Shown: positions 20,961-33,010 of the stretch, in pieces
Numbering within the stretch: position 1 is the stretch's first letter
Layout of the letters: each line of letters begins with the position of its first letter
Assembly (NCBI GenBank): GCA_936450465.1
Contig: OW388305.1
Location: 41,988,687-42,052,686 of the forward strand
Length of the DNA stretch: 64,000 bases
Source: Gibbula magus
Lineage: Eukaryota; Mollusca; Gastropoda; Trochida; Trochidae
Direction of reading: 5' to 3'
The notes under the pieces: model-generated
Told to the model about the DNA's origin: nothing
Seen by the model: only the letters and a program-made list of their open reading frames with translations
Database searches by the model: none
Program-made: the position numbers and the translations under genes

Positions 20961-22370
20961 CCCTTGGATACCTTACAACAATCTTAGAGGATTAGTTTGT
21001 CAAGCGTAGGGGCTGGTAGTAAAATGTAGTTGAGAATTACTAGTTCCCGGTAAAGTGTAAAATATTATAGCATTTAGATAGATCTATCTACATCCTTGAT
21101 TAAAGTCAGACACCAACGATCAAGAAACTGGTCAAAATTATGACAATATATTGTTATTAAAATGGCTTAATAAAGTGACAGTTCTGTTGAAGTATTTTGT
21201 TTGTGTGCATTACATTAAATTTGAACTTATATTACAACTGAGTCATAATGTCACAATTACCCTCCCTTTACTAGACGTTTCGATCATTTGAACAAAGCTA
21301 AAATTCTTCTAATTACTCAGTAATTTAATTACTGTTCTAAGGCGCAAGTTCAGGTTGAATATTTTTTGTCTATAAAACGTCAACGTTAAATTATAAATAT
21401 TATTTGATTTTATTACCTTTTAAAAGTCAGATACACACCCAGGTAAACCGTGACGATGTAACATATATTAAAATACAACCCTAAGAATAAGCAAATTATA
21501 AAAGTTTCACGTTTACAAACAAGAACATGTTGTCTTTTTAGTAAATCTAAGGGAAGTAACTCCTAACTTTTGTCGTAATACTGCGTACCACCAATGGAAG
21601 TTTCAAAGCGTATTTCAAAGTGTATTTCAAAGCGAGGTTCGTCAAAAGCGCCGAAGTGCATTCGTTTATTCAATGACAACGCCAATATTCTAATAGATAA
21701 TAAACAATAGAATGAATTTTCTCAAATTATGAAAGTTAAAAAACAACTGAAAAAAAACCCTATTTAAAAACTCCCCCCCCCCCCCCAAAAAAACCCCCTA
21801 TACTGTAGTCTAAACACGCGCGCGATTTTCCAATAAAAATGTATCCTGCTTGGTGCTCCGTCAAATAGTCTCATACTCAGAAAATATCACCATGTTAAAT
21901 ATTTAAAAGGAGACAATAAGAAATAAGGAATTTTAAAAACCGAGGGTCCTTTCAATATTTATTTGAGAGTCAAAACTATATTACGCAATAGGCCTATTAT
22001 TGGAAAGGGTGCTGGCTAAAACGGCTACAAACCGAAACGGCTATACGTACGGAAATTCTGGCATTGGGAATAATAAAAACATAACTTATTGTACTTTTTT
22101 ACTTTATTTATGTACAAAAAAATTCGTAGCCGTTTTCGCCAGACATTCTGTAGACGTTTCCGCCAATTTGGAGCCGTTTTCGCCTGTTTATAAACTTGTT
22201 CAATTATTTAATATTCATCATATAACCCGTTCCCATTATATCGAAATGAAATGACAAAAGCGTAATAAATTATTTAAATAACTTCATTATAATAATCCTC
22301 CTGCGAACTGGTTCAACCTACGAAATCACTGGTTCCCTTAATAAATAGGCCCTATGTGTTGTGACTGACT
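20961..22370. other. Upstream region of FTSJ1, no gene seen
   Basis: Possible site of the FTSJ1 promoter and 5' exon: GGGAAGTAACTC (21551, Ets-like) and CCAATGG (21591) sit together, but this is weak. At 22015-22190 short words repeat (AAAACGGCTAC, GTAGCCGTTTTCGCC, GGAGCCGTTTTCGCC). A C/A homopolymer patch is at 21773-21800. Confidence 0.3.
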
Positions 22371-22592
22371 GGGGTTCTATCGGGGTATTTTTGTGGAAAC
22401 GAAATTCGATAGGATATTCCTGTTTACTGCACCAATACATGATTAAAACACAATCAAATTAAAAGATAGTAATGAAGGTAATATTATGATGACTTTATAT
22501 TTCACAATTTGATAAACACAAGCGAACATTTGTTGAAAAATAAAACAATGAGAACTGAAGCCATTCATGGGCGCAGCGAGCGGGGAAAATTT
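22371..22592 (+). mobile_element. MITE family C, left half only
   Basis: GGGGTTCTATCGGGGTATTT through AATGAGAACTGAAGCCATTC and GCGAGCGGGGAAAA, then similarity stops. The right half is missing. Confidence 0.65.
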
Positions 22593-22636
22593 AGACACCT
22601 AAAAGATTTCTGGATGAGTTCACAGCTAATCCTCAA

Positions 22637-23573
22637 TAATAATAACACCTATTTATTGTCCTCAAAGTACATAGGAAATTCATTTTGTGCTTTCCGCACC
22701 CGGCAGCCACTGTGCAGCGCCAGTTCAAGCGTTGTTTTGTCCTTATAATGCTGAGTGTCAAGCAAGGCAGCAACAACTCCAATCTTTTAAAGGTTAGATG
22801 AAATGACATATGGTCAAAATCGGATTCATTTAAATGGGATGTCAATTTGACAATTGCTCGATTTTAAATTTCTGAAATCGGTCCATAAATTACTTAAATA
22901 CGGCTCTTTAAAAAAACGCCTGATTTAGCCCCGGCGACCAGAATGAAAGTCTGCGGGGGTGTGGCCCCTGAAGGGATGACTTCTGTGACGTATCAGGAGG
23001 AGTCTGATTTTCGGCATTAGACATAATTCAACGTAATTTCGCAACATTTTGATTGTTAATTTCACAAAGTAATCTTCAATAAACCAACTTGAATTTACCG
23101 TATATCGAATGTTTAGATATCCAACTAGGTAATTCCGCAGATGACAATTACACAATTATTACATAAACATGTCTTTTCGGCGATGTAATACACCTCATAA
23201 AATCATTTAGCGGCAGTGATAATCATCATTAATTAATTACTCAGGTCCCACGGGCGCCAGCTGACTGGCGGGCCTCGTCTGTGTTTAATCACAGTCACGC
23301 CTCACTGATTTTTCAAAGTGTTCGGCGTGCTAATTTTTGCATTGTTAAAATGAGTAAATTAAAATCGTCCTAATGATCAATTGCAAGTGTATATTGTCTC
23401 GATTTTATGCTCAATTGATTCCGATATATAATGTCTGTAGAGGTAATAATCTGTCATTCTTTTGAAAAATGCATTTCATGTGAACTTTAACGTCTTTTGG
23501 TATGACGCGACCGGGAATCGAACCCCGTCTTCCGGGTGATGAGCGGACACTCTACCAACTGAGCTACATCCTC
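22637..23573 (-). mobile_element. tRNA-derived SINE, family 2, split by a TTAA element
   Basis: Body at 22637-22790 and tRNA-like head at 23491-23573 (GTAGCTCAGTTGGTAGAG, GGGGTTCGATTCCCGGTCG). The 696-bp family N element sits between them. Both parts are in the same orientation and join without loss. Confidence 0.85.
22791..23486 (-). mobile_element. 696-bp TTAA-flanked non-autonomous element (family N), nested in a SINE
   Basis: AGGTTAGATGAAATGACATA at the left and GCATTTCATGTGAACT at the right between TTAA sites (22787-22790, 23487-23490). Removing it restores the contiguous SINE sequence CTTTTAACGTCTTTTGG seen intact at 26058. It has no ORF of note. Confidence 0.87.
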
Positions 23574-23639
23574 AAACTGATATAATTGAACCAGCATAAG
23601 GCACAGTCATAAGTAATGTTTGTATTATATCATAAGGAC

Positions 23640-23770
23640 AACTTTGTATTATAATAATATGTATATTATATAAATGCCACCTTGATGTATGTATGTATGT
23701 GTACGTATGTTCATTATACTCATGTTCCATCGTTGGTGGGTATTGAGAAATAAAAACCTTGAACCTTTGT
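23640..23770 (+). repeat. Possible LINE 3' tail
   Basis: (ATGT)n-like stretch, then CATCGTTGGTGGGTATTGAG, AATAAAAACC and TTGAACC repeats. The layout resembles LINE 3' ends but has no coding remnant. Confidence 0.35.
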
Positions 23771-24068
23771 AACTGACACTCTGGATTGGCTGTCTATAAG
23801 TACGTATTGCGATATAACCAATATTATCAACCTACTAGCCATATAACGTGACACTTGAAACGACCTTTCTAAACCGTAATAAACCGGTGATACGGTTTAG
23901 AACTGTTCACTCCAGGAGGGTTTACATAGATAATTATTGTAAACCCTGTTAGAAGTAATTGATTGTAAACCCTGACATATTTGCTAAGATGCCGGCTTGA
24001 AAGTAAAGATCTGAAGAAACTAACTTTTAACTAATTTCTTAAATATACTATATATATGAACAGCAAAT

Positions 24069-24158
24069 GTTTTGAAGAAAGTGCGTCTCGAACCCTTATC
24101 CACTATCACCTGTAGTACGTGAGCTAGCGCTTTAGTCTACTGCGCCAAGGAGGCAGAT
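24069..24158 (-). mobile_element. Degenerate tRNA-like sequence
   Basis: On the minus strand CCTCCTTGGCGCAGTAGACT ... AAGGGTTCGAGACGCACTTT resembles a tRNA head (tRNA-Met-like 5' part, B box GGGTTCGAGAC) but the arms do not close. A pseudogene or old SINE head. Confidence 0.4.
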
Positions 24159-24159
24159 G

Positions 24160-25110
24160 AGATTCTACTATCATGGTCTACAACCATACCATATCCTCGG
24201 TATCAGGGTTTCTCCATATTAACAACCGTGTTTAAGTGTAAAACAGGCTTTTTAATTGTTATCGCGTTATATTGAGGATCCTTGGTAAATAGAGTCGTTC
24301 ATAAAATCCTTGTTTGGAACCAGAAATCAGCCTATTAACAGCCGCGCTATATTAGCTGTTGATGCATATTCAGGGACAGGGCTCACTATAATTGCAGACA
24401 CGTGATCCAGTCAATAACCGAGAGGCCGACCCAAGTGAAAGATAAAGATGTTATCACACATTGCCAGGATATCGTTCATCTCCCATCTTCACATCTTTGC
24501 AGCTGTGTTAATTGTGAAAATCAGCTAAATCTAATTTGTTGACCTATGGATTAATCATGAATTCGAGACGAACATGCTGGATTAAACCTCTTCAATGAGA
24601 CTTTAAAAAATATTTTGAATATTGGATAACCGACTCTGAGTATTTGTGGAAACATAATTATCAAACAAGGTGAGTGTCTATATTTGCTATCGTTACGTGA
24701 TGAACATGTGTGATCTATCTTCTGTGTGTACAGGACGCATGTACTCTTGACATACCGTTTTCTTACCACTATTTACAAATATCAAAAACATTTCAAACAT
24801 TTGTCATTATTGATAGAATGCAAAATGTTCCAATTGCAAAGCATATGTTTATAAAAAAAAAATTCTATGAAGTTGTGACCTATATTCAGAGACGATTAAA
24901 TAAAATTAGTTTTTGGTCTATGCTATATTAGTATAGTATACCTATTTTCCCGTAACACAAATAAAAATGCTATTATAATAACTATCATTTACCTAATCAC
25001 TGATTCATTTTGCGGTTATTTTTCCGTGACAGATCCAAAGAAATATCCACACCCATGTGAATAAAAAACGTAAAGTGCGCTTTCAAAATATCCCTGTAGC
25101 ATGGGAATGC
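24160..25110. other. No feature recognised
   Basis: AT-rich with short open frames on both strands around 24550-24930 that overlap each other and match no domain I know. Treated as non-coding. Confidence 0.4.
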
Positions 25111-25303
25111 GCGATCAGCAAGAGCATCGGCTGGAACTAGCGAACCATGGGTGATACTACGCTGAAATTCAGTGTAACATTGCATCCAAACCTTACTGTG
25201 TGTTGAACAGTTCTCTGCTGCAGACAAAATTGCCGTGCCCCTGGCAGGATTCGAACCACGGATCTTGATCCGAAGCCGAACGCGCTACCAACTGCCCTAT
25301 CAG
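25110..25303 (-). mobile_element. tRNA-derived SINE, family 1, 3'-truncated
   Basis: Head and body of family 1 (GGATTCGAACC, CGAACCATGGGTGATACT) without the GCGGCGTTAAAC tail. Confidence 0.75.
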
Positions 25304-25304
25304 T

Positions 25305-25924
25305 GAAACAATAATCATCAGTACGTCAGCAATTAACTAACAAATTCCGGATTCGAATCCCAAGTGCAAGATTCAAATTATTTAAATAATTAGTCCTTTG
25401 TAGCATTGACAAACGTTTTCGTTTTCTTTTTTTTATTTTATATTTTAGTGCAAAACAGACCCTTATTATACTGTTTTAAATTTAGATGTGAACTCATTGT
25501 ACATGAAGTTATTTTTATATGAACATTTAGTGTAAAATTGAACATATTTCATAATAAAAAGTCATAATATCCATAATATCAAAGCGACAAATGCTCCACA
25601 CAGTGTTATTGTGTACCCTACTCTCTGTCCAAGCTGAACGTCGTGTGTGGAAACCTAAAATACTTACAAGCCGGCTCATCTGTTTATACAAGACAATGTT
25701 TGATTTTCCTAACGACCATGTATTCCTGAACATTCGAAATCATTACCGATACGATTGAAAGAACTATCTAATCAAAATCTGAGTTACGAGAGAGAAAAGA
25801 ATCAAGCAAGTTTTGAAGCTCAAGATATCTCCGTCACACAGGTATGCTAATTCAATATTGTGTACTCGCTATAACAATGAGCTAACGTGTTAACCCTGTG
25901 GGCTCTTTAATACTAATAACATCA
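25305..25924. other. No feature recognised
   Basis: AT-rich intergenic sequence between two SINEs. Confidence 0.5.
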
Positions 25925-26155
25925 CTGTATTATCCTCATTACAATGAATTCGGAAATTCGATCTGTGCAAGTGACCGGCAGTCACAGTGCAGCGCCAGTC
26001 CAAGCGTTGTTCTGTCCTTATAATGCTGAGTTTCAAGCAAGGAAGCAACAACTCCCATCTTTTAACGTCTTTTGGTATGACGCGGCCGGGAATCGAACCC
26101 CGACCTTCCGGGCGATGAGCAGACGCTCTACCAACTGAGCTACATCCCCGTGTGA
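25925..26155 (-). mobile_element. tRNA-derived SINE, family 2, full copy
   Basis: On the minus strand: GGGGATGTAGCTCAGTTGGT (A box) and GGGGTTCGATTCCCGGCCG (B box), then a body with GGGAGTTGTTGCTTCCTTGC and CTGCACTGTGACTGCCGG. The head looks like a tRNA, but the fused body and repeat copies mark it as a SINE, not a tRNA gene. Confidence 0.85.
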
Positions 26156-26221
26156 CCTTCATATCATCAACAAACTACGCTACAGCAATGAGTCATATTA
26201 TATCTATATCCTTAATAGGGC

Positions 26222-26480
26222 CCCTTTTTAAAGGCGCCATATGTTTTCGTTTCATGTTTTTATTTCTCGAATTTGCCGTTTATTATTAGTTGTTCATACA
26301 GTTTATTGTTACTTAAGAGGGTAAAACATCTCCTTACACGACCCGATAAGCCGTATCCATTGAACACGGTTATCCGTATTGGAAGAAAATGGTGGACGTA
26401 TAAAGCGACAATTTTGTGGAACTCTGTGAGAGATAGATTTTTAGGTCTCGTGAGATTTTGAAAGTCCAGACAGCAAAATG
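26222..26480 (-). mobile_element. MITE family A, partial inverted copy
   Basis: GGGTAAAACATCTCCTTACA and ACCCGATAAGCCGTATCC are the reverse complement of the inner part of the 31.2-kb copy. The ends are degraded. Confidence 0.6.
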
Positions 26481-26584
26481 GTTGACCATTCTATTATTGT
26501 ACCTTATTATAAATGATTTAAATTTCTTCAAAAATTATTTTTGATGAGACGCAACTGTTCATCGACTTATAAGACATATTCTAT

Positions 26585-26840
26585 GTGAAAATTAATAAAT
26601 GTGCCTGATTCTGCACACATTTAGGCCTACACCATTTTAAACAATGCAGAGGTCATGTTGGTGTAAATTTAATTAAACAAAGCTATTTTAACTAAAATTT
26701 AACCACAGCCAATTAATTCATTCAAACTACTGCATATAAGTATTATTGTATCGTGCCATATTCAAATGCATCTGATTTCTTTTAAACATTGAATTAATGG
26801 AAACCAAATGCGGAGGGTATTTCTTTTGCCCGGTAGTTTA
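26585..26840. repeat. Dispersed repeat pair, copy 1
   Basis: GCCTGATTCTGCACACATTT, GTTGGTGTAAATTTAATT and CAAACTACTGCATATAAGTA TTATTGTATCGTGCCATA, ending TTGCCCGGTAGTTTA. It recurs at 46448-46705. Element type unknown. Confidence 0.7.
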
Positions 26841-26869
26841 TATATGAAGTGAAGGTATCCAGTTGTTGA

Positions 26870-27410
26870 TAGTGGAAAGAAATTTTTCAGATTTCCTATC
26901 CTAACCTCTGTTTCGCTTGAAATCGAGAATAGAAAGGGAGTGTCCTGATTTGTTGCAATTGAATCTAGTTGTGCAATCAGCGACGCCGTTGTAAAAGTGA
27001 CATTTGCCAATGACACGTCATAATGATGAAATAAACGTAAGATAAACTTTTTCTCGTTTAAAGTGTTTTCCTCGAAATATGCTATTTGATTTTGTGAAAA
27101 CTATTGATCATAAACATGCTTATAAATAAAGAAGACCAAATCAGAGACAAATACCAAAATTAGTTCATTTGTGTTGTTTACATCAGACATATTCGAAGGA
27201 CATATGCTAATGTGCAAGAGTAAAATGCCTAGATCTTTGAAGTCAATCGGTCTACACAGCCACTGAAAGATGAGTTTTCATTGGTTAAGAAGCAGTGATA
27301 CAGCATTAGATTCCGTTTTCCTGATTTTGCTTCTGCTCTCGATATCAACCGTTAGTAGAACGGAGGTTAGTATCGGAAATCTGAAAGGGGTAACCTCTGT
27401 GGGAAAAGAA
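26870..27410. repeat. Loose inverted repeat
   Basis: GGTTAGGATAGGAAATCTGA AA on the minus strand (26883-26912) and GGTTAGTATCGGAAATCTGA AA on the plus strand (27365-27387), each preceded by a CTCGAT-type word, in opposite orientation with about 350 bp between. Short open frames on both arms look alike only because of this. Confidence 0.45.
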
Positions 27411-27664
27411 TGCTTGAAGCAAAATATCCTCCATATATCCTATATTTATCAGTCACTATAAAAATAACAATTGAACCTGACAAGTACTAAATCAATTATT
27501 GATAACAACAATGCTCCTGTTGTCATCGAACAGTGCTCTGACATCACGTCACACATGACGTCATCACCTGCACCGGAAATCGTTGCTTATCACCATAAAA
27601 CCAACCCGAATGTTGAAAAGATACGATGATGTATATTAAGAACACTTAACTAAATCCCCTTTAA

Positions 27665-28019
27665 AGGGGCAGTAGCACGTTTTTTGCAAATTTAATTTTT
27701 TTGAATTTTCCATTGATATTGATAGTTTATGTCATTTATATATACTTTAGAGCGTAAAACATCTTATTAAACAAACCAATTATCCGCAGTGGTAATAACG
27801 ATGTTGCGTATAAAGCCAAAATTGCATGGAGGCCATTTTATTGTGAACACAATTTATTATTTCGAATGACAAAGGCGATTCCCATGGCTTTAGGGAACCA
27901 TGTACACTAATTTTTAAACTTGATTTTCCGAAGAGAGAAGGGTGGTCTACTATTGGTGACATTATTTTTGAAATACATTTCACCAACTTATTTCAGCAAA
28001 AAAACGTGCTACTGCCCCT
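27665..28019 (+). mobile_element. MITE family B, TTAA-flanked, complete copy
   Basis: Terminal repeats AGGGGCAGTAGCACGTTTTT and AAAAAACGTGCTACTGCCCC, with TTAA at 27661-27664 and 28020-28023. It is the best-preserved copy. A partial family C element starts about 45 bp to its right. Confidence 0.9.
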
Positions 28020-28065
28020 TTAATGCAATATTTGTGAAACGATCGAGTGATTGGTTTCCCAATTG

Positions 28066-28195
28066 GTATTTAACGGGAAAGTTCTATCACCGATCTATCG
28101 GCAGCAACCGGCATCTTGTTTTTTTTCGCATTACGTGAAATGAAAACACGCCATATTAAACCTAATTTTGTTACTCAAAAACAGTTAAACTTTAA
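28066..28195 (-). mobile_element. MITE family C fragment
   Basis: Starts at a TTAA with CGGGAAAGTTCTATCACC and continues with the GCATTACGTGAAATGAAAAC landmark of the inverted copies. The other end is lost. Confidence 0.55.
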
Positions 28196-28199
28196 TTAA

Positions 28200-30076
28200 T
28201 TAAGGAAAATATACATTCTCATAACAAAAGCTCAGAATATAACTTTTCCGACGAAAATAATGTCTAATGTCTGATTATATTAGTTTACCACCGTATTATC
28301 TTTCTTATAAAAAGACATCCTCTATTTTCATTGCGTCTAAGCAGGAGGAATTCCACGCGCTTTACCTTAAACGTTTTGCAAAAGGACGTTGGGAAATCAC
28401 GTCAAACGAAAGTGGATAGTTTGATCAGGTTTATTGACCATTTCAGCTTTGTATATAATAAAATCTTTGCCTGACATATAAAAGTATTTGCCTTGCCAAC
28501 ATGATAGAATCACTTTAAAATTAGAGTTGGCCTTTGGAATAATCGATCAAGATATGTAACTGTAGATTGCTCAACTGCTATTGAAAATACAGGTTGCACG
28601 CGCCCCTTTAATAAACCCATAGGCTATTCTTATCACTAGTAACCATTGTAGACTTTAACATTGACCTGTTGATTAATTGAAAATCCCCAACAAACGCTTA
28701 CTGACGTGTCACGTGATACACTAATGCAACCAACAAACCAACAAGGAGCATGAGATCGTCCAAAACTTTGTGTATGACTCTGCATAAGATTGCATTGTAT
28801 GGAAGTTTCCGGAAACTGACGAGAAAGGTCGAACGGGATATAAATGACTTTTCGAGGTGAAGGAACTCGGCTATGTGTATCCGAATGTCAGTATGACCTG
28901 GCCATGTGGCTATGCAACTGACCACGCGATTTGCATAGGGACTTCGGAAGCAAACCGAGATGAACATGATGTAAGTGCTATCAATTAAATTTATTATTGG
29001 TTCATTATTACCGAATCTTCTCTTTTAACTAAGAGCGTAATTGTTTCTTCATATTTGCCTTTTCAAACATATACTAGTGTATAATAACTATATATCAATG
29101 TAAACCTTTAATATGCATTGATTTTCTTTGTAAATGCCAATTGATAATTAACATTTATTGTCACCGTGTCATAAATGATTAACTACATTTTCCTTTTTGA
29201 CTTTGACTTGTCAATGAAGATTATGAATAAAATCATCTTAGTATGGATTTGGTAAATATCTCCGAACTTTATCAGCTCTCGTTCAAGTTTGTTTATCACG
29301 AGATAAGATTTATTCGTTTTCCTATGTAATCCCTTCAAGGATTAACTTTAAAACCTAATAAGCCCTAACTTGCCAATAACCCGTCTATGTTTAAAAAAAA
29401 AATAATCCTTAGCCCGATCTTGCCAATAACCCGTCTATGGTTAAAAACGTAACTAACTAATCACGAAGCAAAAGTATTCTCTCTTATTTGTAACTCATTC
29501 AAGCCTCATCTATGACTTGTCTCATTTGATTTAAACAATATTTTATTTCCGAATTACCTGTATTGAACAATACATTTATAACATAAACATTCAAGGAAAA
29601 GTCATTCGAAACTACAGTATATACATTTATTCCCTTATCTCATTTCACACGCGCTTACGTCGTGTTATGACCATTATGCTGAATGCTGGGTTGAGTCATG
29701 ATCGCATGTAATCAATGTAAGATTTGTAATCAATGAAAGATCCGATGATATATCTCAAATGGATGTTTGATCATTCAAAAGAAACCCATAACTCACCCAT
29801 TTAGCTTTGAGTCTGTTTGAGAGCTTATTATCTCAAGCAAACCCCGCTAAGCTGGAGTATTAACTTGAGTTTCTTCATAAACACAAGCCATGCTTTTCAC
29901 CTCTCCAAAGTTATTTACATTTTGTCAAGTTCTTTTATTCATCATTTCCAATTGTTATTTCATTTTGCTTTATTTATTTCTTAAACTATTTATATTTTCA
30001 CTCATCCTCTATTCAGGTCTTGTCATAGTTTTATTTCACTGAAAACATATCCCTTTCTAGTAAGTGTCTGTATTAT
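28200..30076. other. Intergenic, possible 5' exon
   Basis: GTCACGTGATACA (28706) lies upstream of a relatively GC-rich stretch ending at GAT|GTAAGTG (28969), which could be a first untranslated exon for the membrane-protein gene. A second candidate donor, CCAGG|GTAAGTG, is at 33353. Neither can be proven here. Confidence 0.25.
29366..29450. repeat. Short direct duplication
   Basis: TTGCCAATAACCCGTCTATG at 29370 and 29421, separated by poly-A. No function suggested. Confidence 0.8.
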
Positions 30077-30605
30077 ATGATGTTTAAATGTACTCTAGAA
30101 TCAGAAATTTATCTTTCATGTATAAATGTAAAAAAGTTTAGGATAGCGTTAAGTAGATTAAGATGTTCATCACATGATTTATATATCGAAAGTGGAAGAT
30201 TCAAATCAGTCCAAAGAGAGAATCGAATATGCAGACTTTGTAATAATAATCAAATAGAAGATGAATATCATTTCGTTTTAATTTGCCCTATTTATAATTC
30301 ACTGAGGAAGTTGTATATTAAAAACTTTTACTAAATTTATGTCCATCCGAACCTTTATAAATTTGAAATTTGTTAAGTAACACAAAAATTGCAGTTATTC
30401 AAAACCTTGCTATGTTTGTTTACCATGCTATGGTATTCAGAACAGAATATATTTCTACACATAATATAAGTTATACCTAATTGTTGAATATCATCTTCAT
30501 TGTATTAAATGTGCGTGTACATATTATCATTGACATGTATTGTACTACAGGCCTGTGGCCTTTCAGTCCTGGAAATAAAATCACTGGACATCTGATGTTA
30601 GCATC
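30077..30605 (+). mobile_element. Non-LTR retrotransposon 3' end with CCHC motif
   Basis: The frame 30077-30334 contains FRIALSRLRCSSHDLYIESG and RICRLCNNNQIEDEYHFVLI then CPIYNSLRKLYI, the CCHC tail of LINE ORF2. The 3' UTR carries GGCCTGTGGCCTTTCAGTCC then AATAAAA near 30580. It is truncated upstream. Confidence 0.75.
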
Positions 30606-30830
30606 ATTTTACTCGTTTCAAAATTCATTTTTATTATTTATATTTTCACTCATCCTCTATTCAGGTTTTGATATAGTTTTATTTAACAACGTTTCTTTAT
30701 CATTTTCCTCATTTAAAATTGTTACTTTTGTCCCCATTGAACATTTCTAAACATGTAGGTCTTTTCAGATTCGCCATAAAGTGTTCTTAATTTCCTCTAA
30801 ATGCAATATGGAATGTCACCATTTTAACAA

Positions 30831-30953
30831 CCTGGGTCTAGATTTTCGAAGCTCTCTTAGCGCTAAGATAGTCGTAAGTACCATACATTAATATTGGCCT
30901 ACGATTATCTTAGCGCTAAGAGAGCTTCGAAAATCTATATAGCTAGGCCCAGG
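30831..30953. repeat. 123-bp near-perfect hairpin
   Basis: CCTGGG.TCTAGATTTTCGAAGCTCTC then TTAGCGCTAAGATAGTCGTA, a loop of about 20 bases, and the inverse ending GGCCCAGG. A foldback MITE with a palindromic AGCGCT inside each arm. Confidence 0.85.
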
Positions 30954-31202
30954 TTTCGTTTGACCTTTCCCCTTTCTTTTCTCTTCATATGATAAATATT
31001 TCAAGAAGACTATAATGAGAATTCCGTTTATCATTTATGTTTATTATTCTGTTACTCAAGTCAGATTTTCTATCGTTACCTCTGTGGGAAAAGAATATGT
31101 CATGTTATACAACCCTGATTAACTACACAAAACACGCATTTCGTGTTCGCTTTACAAAACTGTTGATAACTCCTACAGCCGTATTGCTCTTATAGAATTT
31201 AA

Positions 31203-31716
31203 AGGCGCTGTAGCACGCCGTTCTTACTGAAATAAAGTGCTCTCCCAAAGGTAAACAAGTGTTATCAATGGCTAAATAATACTCCTGAATCAATGAAAAG
31301 AGTTCTAAACGAATGTACATGGTTCGGTTAAGCCATGCGAGTCGATTTCCCAGCAAGCGGCCATTATTTACATTAAAATGGCTGCTCGAAGGTAGTTCAA
31401 GTGATGTGACTGATGTAGCGATACATAAACATTTAAAGTAGAGTTTTACATATGGAACAATGGTAGAATGGTCAACCATCTTGAAACCATCTCTCAAAAT
31501 CGCATGAGACCAACAAATCTACCTCTCACACTGAAGAGTGTGGCAAACTTGTCACTTATACGTCGCATCATTTTCTTTCAAAACGATATGGATACGGCTT
31601 ATCGGGTCGTGTGATTAGAAGTTTTACCCTCTAACGTAACAATGTTTTGTATAAACTTTAATAATACGTGGCATATTTGAGAAAATATAATATGTAATGA
31701 AACGTGCTACAGTGTC
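31203..31716 (+). mobile_element. MITE family A, full-length copy
   Basis: Starts AGGCGCTGTAGCACG after TTAA (31199-31202) and ends AACGTGCTACAGTGTC before TTGA. It is 514 bp with no coding capacity; the open frame over it on the minus strand is chance. It shares GATTAGAAGTTTTACCCTCT-type inner sequence with family B. Confidence 0.8.
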
Positions 31717-31719
31717 TTG

Positions 31720-32540
31720 AAATATACAAGTATCTTCTTGTGAGGCGTAGTATATCCGCGGCATGAAAGTACTGCATGGCCTGGTCAGTTGGTCACTTAA
31801 TGAGGTATATGGGACAAGGACCAACAGTGTCACGTGACCTTGCTGACCTCCTGAAAATGTAAATTCTGTTGAAACAACGCCAGACCTGCTTTTGAACTCG
31901 ATCTCTCCTGTTTGTGTTTTCTTAAGTCAACAAATTATGAAAACGACTTCCACATTGTTTTGCTTATTGTACTCAATAACATTCGTAGATAAATAGACTT
32001 ATACTGTTTTCAAATATCTTTCGTATAGAAATCTCAAACTTTGATTGTATAGGATGTATACTTTAGTTTCACATCCATAAAGACTTTAGTTATCTATATC
32101 TTAGAAAATATTAAATGGTCACGTCTTTATATACTGAAATATATGTCTGTCTTAAACATGCTCAGTAATTTCACGGAACCGTATTTTGGCCGTATTCATA
32201 CGTTTAAAGATTGCTAATTATTTAACATATATATATGGCAAATGTAATTGGGGTCCAGTTGTTAGTGGCATATTATCAACGAAAACTCCAAAGAATATCA
32301 AAAACTAATTTAAGTTGCCGTCTTGGTGTATTTAAACTTTAGAATATCTGAATACTATCACGACCTTTGTCACAATGAGACATTTAATCTGGAAACACGG
32401 TAAAGAAAAGTTTTAACTAGTTTCAATATTTATTTTTTTTTACTATTATTCTGATGTTCATGACTCATAACATTTGACATCGTTTTCTGTTACCAAACTC
32501 TACGATCCCTTTCGTATTCTAGGATACTTTACAATTACAT
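31720..32540. other. No feature recognised
   Basis: AT-rich intergenic sequence with scattered short open frames only. Confidence 0.5.
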
Positions 32541-32960
32541 ACGGCATAATGCAAATAATGCAAATAATGCAAATAATGCAAATTAGTTTTGTGTGAGGTC
32601 GACGCATCAAAATGTATAAAACACCAGATGGCGTTGATCAAATTCAAATATACATGGACTAGACCATTTGTTTCAGTATAAATGTAAAAACACAATGTTT
32701 TGCGGGGGCAACACTACATTAATGATGTATGTTGAGGTGGCGAAATTAATTGTCGCATCTGTTCGGAATAAACGATGGAATATCATTTTCAGAACCACAT
32801 TACGTTTTGCCTTTTGACCATAAAACTAGAGGACACAACTCAAGGAATTACATTCCATGTTGTAGGTCTGTTCTGAATAAACGATGGAAACATCGCTCTG
32901 TCACAACGTAAGGTTTAAGCCATTTTCAGAATCATAACTTTTTCCTTCTGACCTTATAAA
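32540..32960. repeat. 9-bp microsatellite and an imperfect direct repeat
   Basis: (AAATAATGC)4 at about 32548-32583, then TGTTCGGAATAAACGATGGA (32758) and TGTTCTGAATAAACGATGGA (32870), each followed by a CATTTTCAGAA.C word and TT.TGACC. Confidence 0.7.
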
Positions 32961-33010
32961 TAGACACACACATGCGATTTAAAGTTTTACTAAATCGTCG
33001 TTCCTATTTT

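Noticed and set aside
23491..23573. tRNA gene candidate (also 26070-26155, 15764-15838)
   Set aside because: A and B boxes are clear, but each is joined to a SINE body and recurs with it, so these are SINE heads and not functional tRNA genes.
24551..24931. Overlapping short frames on both strands
   Set aside because: AT-rich chance frames without motifs, splice context or repeat-protein identity.
26762..27461. Two similar small proteins on opposite strands (TEVRIGNLK / TEVSIGNLK)
   Set aside because: The likeness comes from a short inverted DNA repeat; neither frame has splice support or a known domain.
28698..28967. 89-codon minus-strand frame with a hydrophobic end
   Set aside because: No family resemblance; the plus strand here looks more like a possible untranslated first exon.
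31123..31497. 124-codon minus-strand frame
   Set aside because: It lies within and across the end of a family A MITE and shows no protein family features.
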